Shown: one piece after another, positions 1 through 6,709 of the stretch
Position numbering within the stretch: position 1 is the stretch's first letter
How the letters are laid out: the number at the start of each line of letters is the position of its first letter
Assembly (NCBI GenBank): GCA_902634885.1
Contig: CACPLR010000011.1
Coordinates: 1-34,655 of the forward strand
Reading direction: 5' to 3'
Origin: an uncultured Pelagibacteraceae bacterium
GTDB lineage: Bacteria; Pseudomonadota; Alphaproteobacteria; Pelagibacterales; Pelagibacteraceae
Length of the DNA stretch: 34,655 bases
Notes under the pieces: generated by a model
Told to the model about the DNA's origin: nothing
The model's database searches: none
The model's input: only the letters and a program-made list of their open reading frames with translations
Translations under genes and position numbers: made by a program

Positions 1-54
1 TTGAGGGCCGTGTGGGCCTAGCCCATGAGAGTTCGAGTCTCTCTGGCCGCACCA
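1..54 (+). tRNA. tRNA-Leu(GAG), 3' part only (5' part outside window)
   Basis: The window opens inside a tRNA. The first bases, TTGAGGG, fit an anticodon loop with anticodon GAG. They are followed by the 3' half of the anticodon stem (CCGTG), a class II variable arm (GGGC, loop CTA, GCCC), a T arm (GAGAG, TTCGAGT, CTCTC), the acceptor strand TGGCCGC, discriminator A and an encoded CCA at 52-54. The long variable arm together with GAG points to leucine. The D arm and the 5' acceptor strand are missing because the window starts here, so the full fold cannot be checked. The gene converges with the tmRNA gene that ends near 81. Confidence 0.85.
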
Positions 55-80
55 TAGATTAGAAGAGTGAAATTTTTATA

Positions 81-340
81 GAGGGGCGTTCTGTTGCCAG
101 GTGCCCCAAACCCCGTAACTTAATTAATAAATTAATTAAGCTGCAAGTGCGTAACTTTCGTTAGCATTTATAAATTAGCCCGTCACGGCGGAACAATACC
201 GAACGAAAGAATAACTTTTAGACACCCGTCGATCCTAATTCACCCCCGTAAGTTGAAAATGGTGGAGGTGGTGGGTACTGCCCCCACGTCCGTAATGGTT
301 ATTACGAAATTCGTTTATCGTCATAGTTGGAAAACCAACC
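81..340 (-). ncRNA. ssrA: Circularly permuted two-piece tmRNA (alphaproteobacterial type)
   Basis: tmRNA rescues stalled ribosomes and tags the unfinished peptide for degradation. On the minus strand the order is permuted, as known for alphaproteobacteria. First comes the acceptor piece, with T arm GTGGG/loop/CCCAC near 287-271, then acceptor strand CACCTCC (270-264) and ACCA ending at 260. A short spacer (259-248) that should be removed follows. The coding piece then begins with GGGGGTG at 247-241, which pairs with CACCTCC with one G-U, followed by the tmRNA signature GGATCGACGG. The tag reading frame is at 165-136. The 3' end holds a GGGGC/GCCCC hairpin (107-103 with 87-83) and then an AT-rich run. 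The mature ends at 247 and 260 are well supported; the outer ends near 340 and 81 are estimates. Confidence 0.92.
136..165 (-). other. tmRNA tag reading frame, peptide ANESYALAA
   Basis: On the minus strand, GCT AAC GAA AGT TAC GCA CTT GCA GCT TAA encodes ANESYALAA and a stop. With the alanine carried by tmRNA itself, the added tag would be A-ANESYALAA. The ALAA end is the usual degron recognised by ClpXP-type proteases. The stop lies inside a perfect inverted repeat (119-140, 9-bp arms, 4-base loop), equivalent to the helix that follows the tag in other tmRNAs. Confidence 0.9.
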
Positions 341-345
341 TTATT

Positions 346-373
346 AATATAAAACCTAATAATAGAGATTCAA
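346..373 (-). promoter_or_regulatory. Likely promoter of the tmRNA gene
   Basis: Reading the minus strand, TTGAAT (373-368) and TATATT (351-346) are separated by 16 bases and lie just upstream of the first paired bases of the tmRNA precursor near 340. The element sits between the divergent tmRNA and thyX genes, which have only about 40 bases between them. Called by eye against the sigma70 consensus. Confidence 0.5.
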
Positions 374-383
374 TAATTTATTC

Positions 384-1331
384 ATGAAATTAACCAGCGA
401 ACAAGCACAAGAGATAAAAGATCAACAATCACAGGAATATAAGACCAAAAGAGTAACAGCACAAGAATTGGAGAAAATTCTTTATGAAGCTCTTCCAATT
501 TTAGATCATGGATTTATAAGGGTAATTGACTATATGGGTGATGACACCTCAATAGTTCAATCAGCTAGAGTTTCTTACGGCAAAGGTACAAAGAAAGTCT
601 CAACAGACGAAGGACTAATAAAATATTTAATGAGACACTGGCATAGTACTCCATTTGAAATGTGTGAAATTAAATACCACGTTAAACTTCCAATATTTAT
701 AGCAAGACAATGGATTAGGCATAGAACTGCAAATGTAAATGAATACTCTGCAAGATATTCAATTCTTGATAAAGAATTTTATTTACCAGCACCTGAGCAT
801 TTAGCAGCACAGTCACAAAGCAATAGACAAGGAAGAGGCGATGTTCTTGAAGGTAAAAAGGCTAAAGAAGTTTTAGATCTATTAAAAGGAGATGCGGAAC
901 AAACATATAATAATTATCAAACAATGCTCAATGAAAGATACGATGGTTCTGTAATTGATGAAAATGCAGTGGGACTTGCAAGAGAACTCGCAAGAATGAA
1001 TTTAACTTTAAATACCTATACACAGTGGTACTGGAAAACAGATTTGTTAAACCTAATGAATTTTTTAAGATTAAGAGCTGATCACCATGCCCAATATGAA
1101 ATACGCGCTTATGCAGATGTAATGTTGGATACAGTAAAAAAATGGGTGCCTATAACTTATGAGGCATTTATGGATTATAGAGTGGGAGGAACAGAAGTAT
1201 CTGCAAAAGGAAAGGAAGTACTTAAAAAACTAATCAAAGGCGATAAAGTCAATATAGATAAATCAGGACTTTCAAAAAGAGAATGGAATGAACTTATGGA
1301 AGCTTTTGATCTTAAAGATAACTTGATTTAA
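384..1331 (+). CDS. thyX: Flavin-dependent thymidylate synthase ThyX
   Basis: Converts dUMP to dTMP with methylenetetrahydrofolate as carbon donor and FAD/NADPH as reductant. The ThyX signature RHRX7S is present: RHR at residues 112-114 and Ser122, in [11 protein letters not shown]. The region around it ([10 protein letters not shown]) and the downstream arginines match the family. At 315 residues it is somewhat longer than the usual 220-300, with about 35 residues before the core. The start is the first ATG; no clear Shine-Dalgarno sequence is visible. It diverges from the tmRNA gene and its last 20 bases overlap the end of the mrp gene on the other strand. No thyA is seen in the window, so ThyX may be the only thymidylate synthase. 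Confidence 0.95.
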   Translation: MKLTSEQAQEIKDQQSQEYKTKRVTAQELEKILYEALPILDHGFIRVIDYMGDDTSIVQSARVSYGKGTKKVSTDEGLIKYLMRHWHSTPFEMCEIKYHVKLPIFIARQWIRHRTANVNEYSARYSILDKEFYLPAPEHLAAQSQSNRQGRGDVLEGKKAKEVLDLLKGDAEQTYNNYQTMLNERYDGSVIDENAVGLARELARMNLTLNTYTQWYWKTDLLNLMNFLRLRADHHAQYEIRAYADVMLDTVKKWVPITYEAFMDYRVGGTEVSAKGKEVLKKLIKGDKVNIDKSGLSKREWNELMEAFDLKDNLI

Positions 1332-2136
1332 TCTTATAAGCAAATTCTAAATAAATTTTAGAAATATCATGATCAGGTTTGCTCTCAACTATTGGTGATC
1401 CTAAATCACCTTGTTTTCCAACCTGTGAATTAATTGGTATTTCACCTAAAAATTCTTTTTGAAACTCATCCGCAGTCCTTTTGACCCCACCTTCGCCAAA
1501 GATTGCATATTTTTTTCCATCATCACCAATAAAATGACTCATGTTATCTATTAACCCGATTATTTTGACTTTCAATTTATCAAACATCCTAATTCCTCGT
1601 TTTACATCTTGAAGAGCAATTTCTTGAGGAGTGGAAACAATAATTGCTCCATCCATATTTATTTCTTGAGCAAATGTTAATTGGGTATCTCCTGTACCTG
1701 GTGGCATATCAACAATAATAAAATCTAAATCTTTCCAAGCAACTTTTTGAGTAAATGTTTTGATTGCGCTTGTTACCATTGGTCCTCTCCAAATCATGGG
1801 AGTTTGTTCATCAGTTAAAAAACCAATAGACATGCATTGAATATCATACTTAATTATTGGTTTTAAAGTTTGACCATCGCTTTCAGGTTTTTCATTAATT
1901 GAAAATAATTTAGGTAGAGATGGCCCATAAATATCTGCATCTAACAGCCCAACTTTGCATCCAACTTTTTTAAGAGCTAAAGCTAAATTTGTTGCAAAAG
2001 TAGATTTACCAACTCCACCTTTTGCACTTGAGATTGCAATAGTAAATTTGGTACCTGGTATAGGGTTTTTTTGAAAGCTTTTTGGCTCAGTTTTAGCCTT
2101 CATTGTGTCACTAAGGCCTACTTTTTTGTCATTCAT
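1312..2136 (-). CDS. mrp: Mrp/NBP35/ApbC-family P-loop ATPase, iron-sulfur cluster carrier family
   Basis: Family members bind ATP and carry or help assemble Fe-S clusters in the cytoplasm. The deviant Walker A motif KGGVGKST is at residues 39-46, the switch region [10 protein letters not shown] at about 66-75, and DMPPGTGD at about 143-150. Two things differ from the classical protein. The N-terminal DUF59/MIP18 domain is absent, leaving 274 residues against about 370 in E. coli Mrp. The CxxC that normally follows NMS near the C terminus is also missing: here the stretch reads [17 protein letters not shown] (residues 198-214). The only cysteines are at 60 and 101. The family assignment is firm, but the usual cluster-binding role is open. 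The gene converges with thyX and diverges from hflK. Confidence 0.88.
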   Translation of the reverse strand: MNDKKVGLSDTMKAKTEPKSFQKNPIPGTKFTIAISSAKGGVGKSTFATNLALALKKVGCKVGLLDADIYGPSLPKLFSINEKPESDGQTLKPIIKYDIQCMSIGFLTDEQTPMIWRGPMVTSAIKTFTQKVAWKDLDFIIVDMPPGTGDTQLTFAQEINMDGAIIVSTPQEIALQDVKRGIRMFDKLKVKIIGLIDNMSHFIGDDGKKYAIFGEGGVKRTADEFQKEFLGEIPINSQVGKQGDLGSPIVESKPDHDISKIYLEFAYKIKSSYL

Positions 2137-2151
2137 TAAAATACCATTACC

Positions 2152-2186
2152 TTGTTTTTAGCAATAAAGACACTATATAGAGTGTC
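2152..2186 (+). promoter_or_regulatory. Candidate hflK promoter with overlapping inverted repeat
   Basis: TTGTTT (2152-2157) and TATATA (2174-2179), 16 bases apart, form a plausible sigma70-like promoter for hflK. The -10 lies in a perfect inverted repeat, GACACT (2169-2174), six bases, AGTGTC (2181-2186), which ends two bases before the hflK start codon. The repeat could be a repressor operator or a small hairpin at the 5' end of the mRNA. The sequence does not tell which. Confidence 0.4.
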
Positions 2187-2188
2187 GT

Positions 2189-3280
2189 ATGAATGATTTC
2201 AGAAATCAAAGCCCATGGGGCAGTCCTCCAGGAGGTGGTGGAGGTAATGGTGGATTTAGAAGAGGTCCAACTCCACCTGATATTGATGAAGTCATTAAAA
2301 AAATTCAAAGTTTATTGAATAGATTTTTAGGCGGTGGCAAAGGTGGAGCTAAACCAATAATTGTTGGTTTATTAATTATAGTAACTCTTTGGGGACTTAG
2401 CGGACTTTATAGAGTACTTCCAGATGAACAAGGAGTTGTATTAAGATTTGGAAAATTTGTAAATACTACTCAGCCTGGTTTAAATTATCATTTTCCATAT
2501 CCAATTGAGAGTGTGATCACTCCAAAAGTTACAAAAGTAAACAGAATGGATATTGGTTTTAGATCTGAGAGAGATAGTGGTTTTTCATCGGGGGGTGTTG
2601 CTGATGTACCAGAAGAAAGCCTAATGTTAACTGGTGATGAAAATATTGTTAACATCGATTTTTCAGTATTTTGGGTAATTAAAGATGCAGGGAATTTCTT
2701 ATTTAAAATTCAAGATCCAGAGGGAACTGTAAAAGCAGCAGCAGAAACTGCTATGAGAGAAGTGATAGCAAGATCAAACATTCAACCAATTTTAACAGAG
2801 GGTAGATCAGTAATAGAGACGGAAACTCAAGCAATTATTCAAAAAATTTTAGATGAATACACTTCAGGTATTCAAATTACACAAGTTCAGACGCAAAAAG
2901 CGGATCCACCGGATCAAGTTATTGATGCATTTAGAGATGTTCAGGCAGCAAGAGCTGATATGGAAAGATCTAAAAATGAAGCTGAAGCTTATGCCAATGA
3001 TGTGATCCCAAGAGCAAGAGGAGAAGCTCAAAAAATTTTACAAGCAGCAGAAGCTTATAAAAAAGAAGTTGTTGCAAAAGCAGAGGGTGAAGCTAGTAGA
3101 TTTTTAGCAATCTATAATGAGTATGCAAAAGCTAAACAAGTAACACAAGAGAGAATGTTTCTAGAAACTATGGAAACAGTTTTAGGAGACATTAATAAAA
3201 TCATAATTGATAAAAATTCTGGATCAGGAGTAGTACCTTATTTACCTCTTCCTGAACTTAAAAAGGCGGAGAATAATTAG
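2189..3280 (+). CDS. hflK: HflK, SPFH/prohibitin-type regulator of FtsH protease
   Basis: With HflC it forms a large membrane cage that controls access of the FtsH protease to membrane substrates. The protein has a glycine-rich N terminus (SPPGGGGGNGG, residues 12-22), one membrane segment at about 56-73, and then an SPFH domain beginning YRVLPDEQGVVLRFGKF. A long alanine/glutamate-rich helical stretch follows (about 250-310). Its 363 residues are normal for HflK. hflC starts at the very next base, so the two are probably translated as a pair. The start ATG lies directly after the inverted repeat in the promoter region. Confidence 0.95.
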   Translation: MNDFRNQSPWGSPPGGGGGNGGFRRGPTPPDIDEVIKKIQSLLNRFLGGGKGGAKPIIVGLLIIVTLWGLSGLYRVLPDEQGVVLRFGKFVNTTQPGLNYHFPYPIESVITPKVTKVNRMDIGFRSERDSGFSSGGVADVPEESLMLTGDENIVNIDFSVFWVIKDAGNFLFKIQDPEGTVKAAAETAMREVIARSNIQPILTEGRSVIETETQAIIQKILDEYTSGIQITQVQTQKADPPDQVIDAFRDVQAARADMERSKNEAEAYANDVIPRARGEAQKILQAAEAYKKEVVAKAEGEASRFLAIYNEYAKAKQVTQERMFLETMETVLGDINKIIIDKNSGSGVVPYLPLPELKKAENN

Positions 3281-4150
3281 ATGAAAGCTGGTAAAATTTT
3301 AATCCCGATTATAATTGTAATTGCTGCAACGATATTCTTTTCTATTTTTATAGTAAAAGAAGTAAATCAAGCAATTGTTCTTCAATTCGGTGATCCTAAA
3401 AGAATATTATTAAAACCAGGCTTAAACTTTAAAATACCATTTATTCAAAACGTAGTATTTTTAGATAAAAGAATTTTAAATTTAGATACTCCACCGGAAG
3501 AAGTAATTGCATCAGATCAAAAACGATTAATTGTTGATGCATTTGCAAGATTTCAAATTATAGACCCATTAAAATTTTATATTTCAGTTGGAAATGAAAG
3601 AGTTGCAAGATCAAGACTTTCAACAATTATAAATTCAAGAATAAGAAACGTTCTTGGTCAACAAGAACTTCAAACCTTGTTATCTCAAGATAGAACAAAA
3701 CAAATGGCCTTAATTCAAGAAGGGGTAAATAATGAAGCTGAAAACTTTGGAATTAAAATTGTTGATGTGAGAATTAAAAGAGCTGATCTTCCACAAGCAA
3801 ATAGTGATGCAATCTTTAGAAGAATGCAGACTGAAAGGGAGAGAGAAGCAAAAGAATTTAGAGCAAAAGGTGCTGAGATGGCCGTAACTATTACCTCTAC
3901 TGCAGATAAAGAAGTAACAGTAATTTTAGCTGATGCTCAGAAAAAATCGGAGATCATGAAAGGTGAAGGGGATGGTCAAAGAAATAAAATTTTCGCTGAT
4001 GCTTTCGGTCAAGATCCAGAGTTCTTTGCATTTTATAGATCTATGCAAGCATACGGTAAAGCATTTAATGCAGGAGAAACATCTATGATCTTATCTCCTG
4101 ACAGTGAATTTTTTAAATTTTTTGGAAATATAAAACCTAAATCAGAATAA
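3281..4150 (+). CDS. hflC: HflC, partner of HflK in the FtsH regulatory complex
   Basis: SPFH protein that assembles with HflK around FtsH. One N-terminal membrane segment (about residues 5-25) is followed by the SPFH domain (VNQAIVLQFGDPKRI). An HflC-typical helical region contains MQTEREREAKEFRAKG and ends in a charged-hydrophobic tail. At 289 residues it is the usual length. The start codon follows the hflK stop with no gap. Position, length and sequence all agree. Confidence 0.95.
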   Translation: MKAGKILIPIIIVIAATIFFSIFIVKEVNQAIVLQFGDPKRILLKPGLNFKIPFIQNVVFLDKRILNLDTPPEEVIASDQKRLIVDAFARFQIIDPLKFYISVGNERVARSRLSTIINSRIRNVLGQQELQTLLSQDRTKQMALIQEGVNNEAENFGIKIVDVRIKRADLPQANSDAIFRRMQTEREREAKEFRAKGAEMAVTITSTADKEVTVILADAQKKSEIMKGEGDGQRNKIFADAFGQDPEFFAFYRSMQAYGKAFNAGETSMILSPDSEFFKFFGNIKPKSE

Positions 4151-4159
4151 CTTAATCCT

Positions 4160-4345
4160 ATGAAGGAATTGATCATTGCATTTGGTCTGTTCTTGTTCAT
4201 TGAAGGAATTTTATATGCCTTATTTCCATCAAAAATGAAAAATATGCTGTCAAAATTAAACGAGGTAAATGACAGTCAGCTTCGAACAGGTGGATTGGTA
4301 TTTGCGGTTATAGGTTTTTTAATAATTTGGTACTTAAAGTCATGA
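4160..4345 (+). CDS. DUF2065 small membrane protein (YjeT-like)
   Basis: A 61-residue protein with two predicted membrane helices (about 3-20 and 43-59) and a short charged loop containing QLRTGGLVFAVIGFLI, typical of the DUF2065/YjeT family. Genes of this family often lie beside hflKC in proteobacteria, as here, but the function is not established. The stop TGA overlaps the ATG of degP (ATGA at 4342-4345), indicating translational coupling inside the hflK-miaA operon. Confidence 0.85.
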   Translation: MKELIIAFGLFLFIEGILYALFPSKMKNMLSKLNEVNDSQLRTGGLVFAVIGFLIIWYLKS

Positions 4346-5748
4346 AAAAATATTTAAAGTCATTAATTATTCTTATTTTTTCTCTAAATTTTTCAATTGT
4401 ATCGAATGCAAATAATGTCCCTGCTTCATTTGCTGATTTAGCTGAAAAATTAATGCCATCTGTTGTAAATATTTCAACAACAACAACAATTACAACAAGA
4501 ACTAACCCTTTTCCTTTTCAATTTCCTCCAGGATCACCATTTGAGGATATGTTTAAAGACTTTGGCACGCCTCAAGAGAGAAAAACAAGCGCTCTAGGCT
4601 CAGGATTTATTATTAGTGATGATGGGATAGTAATCACTAATAATCACGTAATACAGGGTGCAGAGGATGTTTTTGTAAGAGTAAATGGAGATCAAGAGTT
4701 CAAAGCAAAAATTTTAGGTGCAGATCCAGGAATGGACATAGCAGTTTTAAAAATAGAAAATGATGAAAAATTTATACCAGTTAAATTTGGCAACTCTGAT
4801 AAGGCAAGAATTGGAGATTGGGTAATTGCAATTGGAAATCCATTTGGTTTAGGTGGAACTGTTACAGCAGGAATTATTTCAGCAAGAAATAGATCAATTG
4901 GATTGTCAAGATATGAGGATTTTATTCAAACAGATGCATCTATTAATCAGGGAAATTCTGGAGGACCATTATTTAATATGAATGGAGATGTAATTGGAAT
5001 TAATACAGCAATTTTAGGTCAATCTGGATCAATTGGAATTGGATTTGCAATTCCCTCAAATAGTGCAGATAGAGTAATTAAACAGCTAATAGAATTTGGC
5101 GAAACAAAAAGAGGTTGGTTAGGTGTTAGAATTCAAACTGTTACAAAAGAAATTGCTGACGTTGAAAAATTAGATAAACCAAGAGGTGCTTTAGTTGCAA
5201 GTGTTGCAGATGGAAGCCCATCCGACAAAGGTGGCATTAAAGCAGGAGATATTATTTTAGAATTTGATGGCAAACCAATCAAAGAAATGGTTGAACTTCC
5301 AAAAATAGTTGCTCAAACAGATGTTGGAAAAAAAGTAGTTGTTAAAGTTTGGAGAAACAAAAGAGAGATCACTAAAAATATAATTTTAGGAAGACTTGAG
5401 ACATCGGAAGATTTTAAAGAACAAACTATAATTACTGAAAAACCAAAGGAAGTTGAAATTGAAGGACTAAAAATTACTGTAAGATTATTGGATAGAAAAG
5501 ATATTGAAGATAGAAAAATATCAAAAGATGTTAAAGGTGTTGTTATAACTAAAATTGCTCAAGACAGCCCTATTAACTATTTAGAAACTGGCAACATCAT
5601 TGTTGAAGCCCAAAAGAAAAAAATCAATACAATAGGTGACTTGGAAAATATTGTAAAAATGGCTACAAGAAGTTCAGAGAAAACTTTACTAATAGCAATT
5701 TATAACAACCAAAATCAAAGAAGATATATTGGTGTTAAACTAGATTAA
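4342..5748 (+). CDS. degP: DegP/HtrA-family periplasmic serine protease with two PDZ domains
   Basis: Do-like protease that degrades or refolds damaged envelope proteins. A signal peptide covers roughly residues 1-23. The trypsin-like domain carries the triad His102 (TNNHVI), Asp132 (MDIAVLKI) and Ser206 (GNSGGPLF). PDZ1 is at about 260-345 and PDZ2 at about 375-465. I place the start at ATG 4342, which overlaps the preceding stop as ATGA and gives a clean signal peptide (MKKYLKSLIILIFSL). An in-frame TTG at 4327 would add five residues inside the previous gene and is less likely. The resulting 468 residues are normal for DegP/DegQ. The stop overlaps the miaA ATG by one base. Confidence 0.95.
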   Translation: MKKYLKSLIILIFSLNFSIVSNANNVPASFADLAEKLMPSVVNISTTTTITTRTNPFPFQFPPGSPFEDMFKDFGTPQERKTSALGSGFIISDDGIVITNNHVIQGAEDVFVRVNGDQEFKAKILGADPGMDIAVLKIENDEKFIPVKFGNSDKARIGDWVIAIGNPFGLGGTVTAGIISARNRSIGLSRYEDFIQTDASINQGNSGGPLFNMNGDVIGINTAILGQSGSIGIGFAIPSNSADRVIKQLIEFGETKRGWLGVRIQTVTKEIADVEKLDKPRGALVASVADGSPSDKGGIKAGDIILEFDGKPIKEMVELPKIVAQTDVGKKVVVKVWRNKREITKNIILGRLETSEDFKEQTIITEKPKEVEIEGLKITVRLLDRKDIEDRKISKDVKGVVITKIAQDSPINYLETGNIIVEAQKKKINTIGDLENIVKMATRSSEKTLLIAIYNNQNQRRYIGVKLD

Positions 5749-6656
5749 TGGACCTTAAGTCCAAAATCATTTTAATCTCCGGACCCACAGCATCTGGCAA
5801 ATCAGAATTTGCAATTAAACTTGCAAAGAAAATTAAAGGAGAAATTATCAATGCTGATAGTATGCAGATTTATAAAGAACTTCAAATTTTAACCGCGAGA
5901 CCTAAGCAAAAAGATTATCAAAAAATTAGACATCACTTATATGGTTTTTTAAATGTTACAAAAAAATTTTCAACAGGTAAGTGGCTAAATCATTGTCAAA
6001 AAAAAATAAAAGAAATTCAATCAAGAAATAAAATTCCAATATTTGTTGGTGGAACAGGACTTTATTTTAAAGCGCTTACTGATGGATTGGTCAAAATTCC
6101 AAATATTCCTCTTAAAACTAGAAATAAGATAAGAAATTTACAAAAAAAAATTGGGCAAAAAAAATTTTATTCAAAACTTTTGAAACTAGATCCTAATATT
6201 AAAGATAAAATTATTGAAACCGATGCTCAAAGATCAATTAGAGCTTACGAAGTAAAATATTATACAAAAAAATCTTTATATGATTGGTTTAAAAACACAA
6301 AATCAGAGTTTCAAGATGAGGTATTTTTTAAAATTTATATCAATTATCCAAGAAATGAATTGATTAAGAGAATAGCTTTAAGATCAGAACAAATGTTAAA
6401 AGATGGAGCGATTAATGAGGTTAAAAGAATTTTAAAACTTAAAATTAAGAAAGATAATAGTTCTAACAAGGTAATTGGTATTGCTGAGATTAAAGAACAT
6501 TTAGAAAAAAAATTAGATCTCAAAGATGTTATTGAAAAAATTACTATAAAAACTAGACAATACGCTAAAAGACAAAGCACATGGGCCAGAGGCCAGATGT
6601 CGAACTGGAATAAAATTAGCTCCAAGGACTTAACAAAATTTTTGAAAAAAATCTAA
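5748..6656 (+). CDS. miaA: tRNA dimethylallyltransferase MiaA
   Basis: Adds a dimethylallyl group from DMAPP to A37 of tRNAs that read codons starting with U. The P-loop GPTASGKS is at residues 12-19, followed by INADSMQIYKEL and TARPK, the family's tRNA- and prenyl-binding motifs. VGGTGLYFKAL is also present, and the C terminus has TRQYAKRQSTWARGQ. Length (302) is typical. The ATG overlaps the degP stop (TAATG), so it is the last gene of the hflK operon. About 53 bases separate it from ilvB. Confidence 0.95.
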   Translation: MDLKSKIILISGPTASGKSEFAIKLAKKIKGEIINADSMQIYKELQILTARPKQKDYQKIRHHLYGFLNVTKKFSTGKWLNHCQKKIKEIQSRNKIPIFVGGTGLYFKALTDGLVKIPNIPLKTRNKIRNLQKKIGQKKFYSKLLKLDPNIKDKIIETDAQRSIRAYEVKYYTKKSLYDWFKNTKSEFQDEVFFKIYINYPRNELIKRIALRSEQMLKDGAINEVKRILKLKIKKDNSSNKVIGIAEIKEHLEKKLDLKDVIEKITIKTRQYAKRQSTWARGQMSNWNKISSKDLTKFLKKI

Positions 6657-6673
6657 TTTGAACACTGTTAAAC

Positions 6674-6703
6674 TTGACCTTTAAGCACAACTTCAGCTAG
6701 ATT
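6674..6703 (+). promoter_or_regulatory. Weak candidate promoter before ilvB
   Basis: In the 53-base gap between miaA and ilvB, TTGACC (6674-6679) is followed after 18 bases by TAGATT (6698-6703), six bases before the ilvB ATG. The -35 is good and the -10 is poor. If real, the mRNA would start at or very near the start codon. I see no attenuator, leader peptide or riboswitch in this short gap. Confidence 0.25.
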
Positions 6704-6709
6704 GGATAA

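Noticed and set aside
61..340. A plus-strand structured RNA (for example 6S-like) suggested by the G/C-rich patches
   Set aside because: The patches are the complement of a permuted tmRNA. The signature GGATCGACGG, the pairing acceptor strands, CCA and tag are all on the minus strand.
4327..4341. TTG start for degP five codons upstream of ATG 4342
   Set aside because: The ATG forms an ATGA overlap with the previous stop and begins a normal signal peptide.
6344..6625. Minus-strand open frame of 93 codons inside miaA
   Set aside because: It lies wholly inside a clear gene, has no recognisable domain or start signal, and is expected by chance in AT-rich coding DNA. The same holds for the frames at 7808-8041, 8212-8397, 15330-15536, 17370-17597, 20573-20788, 21250-21441, 23823-24014, 25089-25340 and 25365-25580.
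6657..6709. Attenuator or riboswitch before ilvB
   Set aside because: The gap is only 53 bases, with no leader peptide rich in branched-chain codons and no terminator hairpin.
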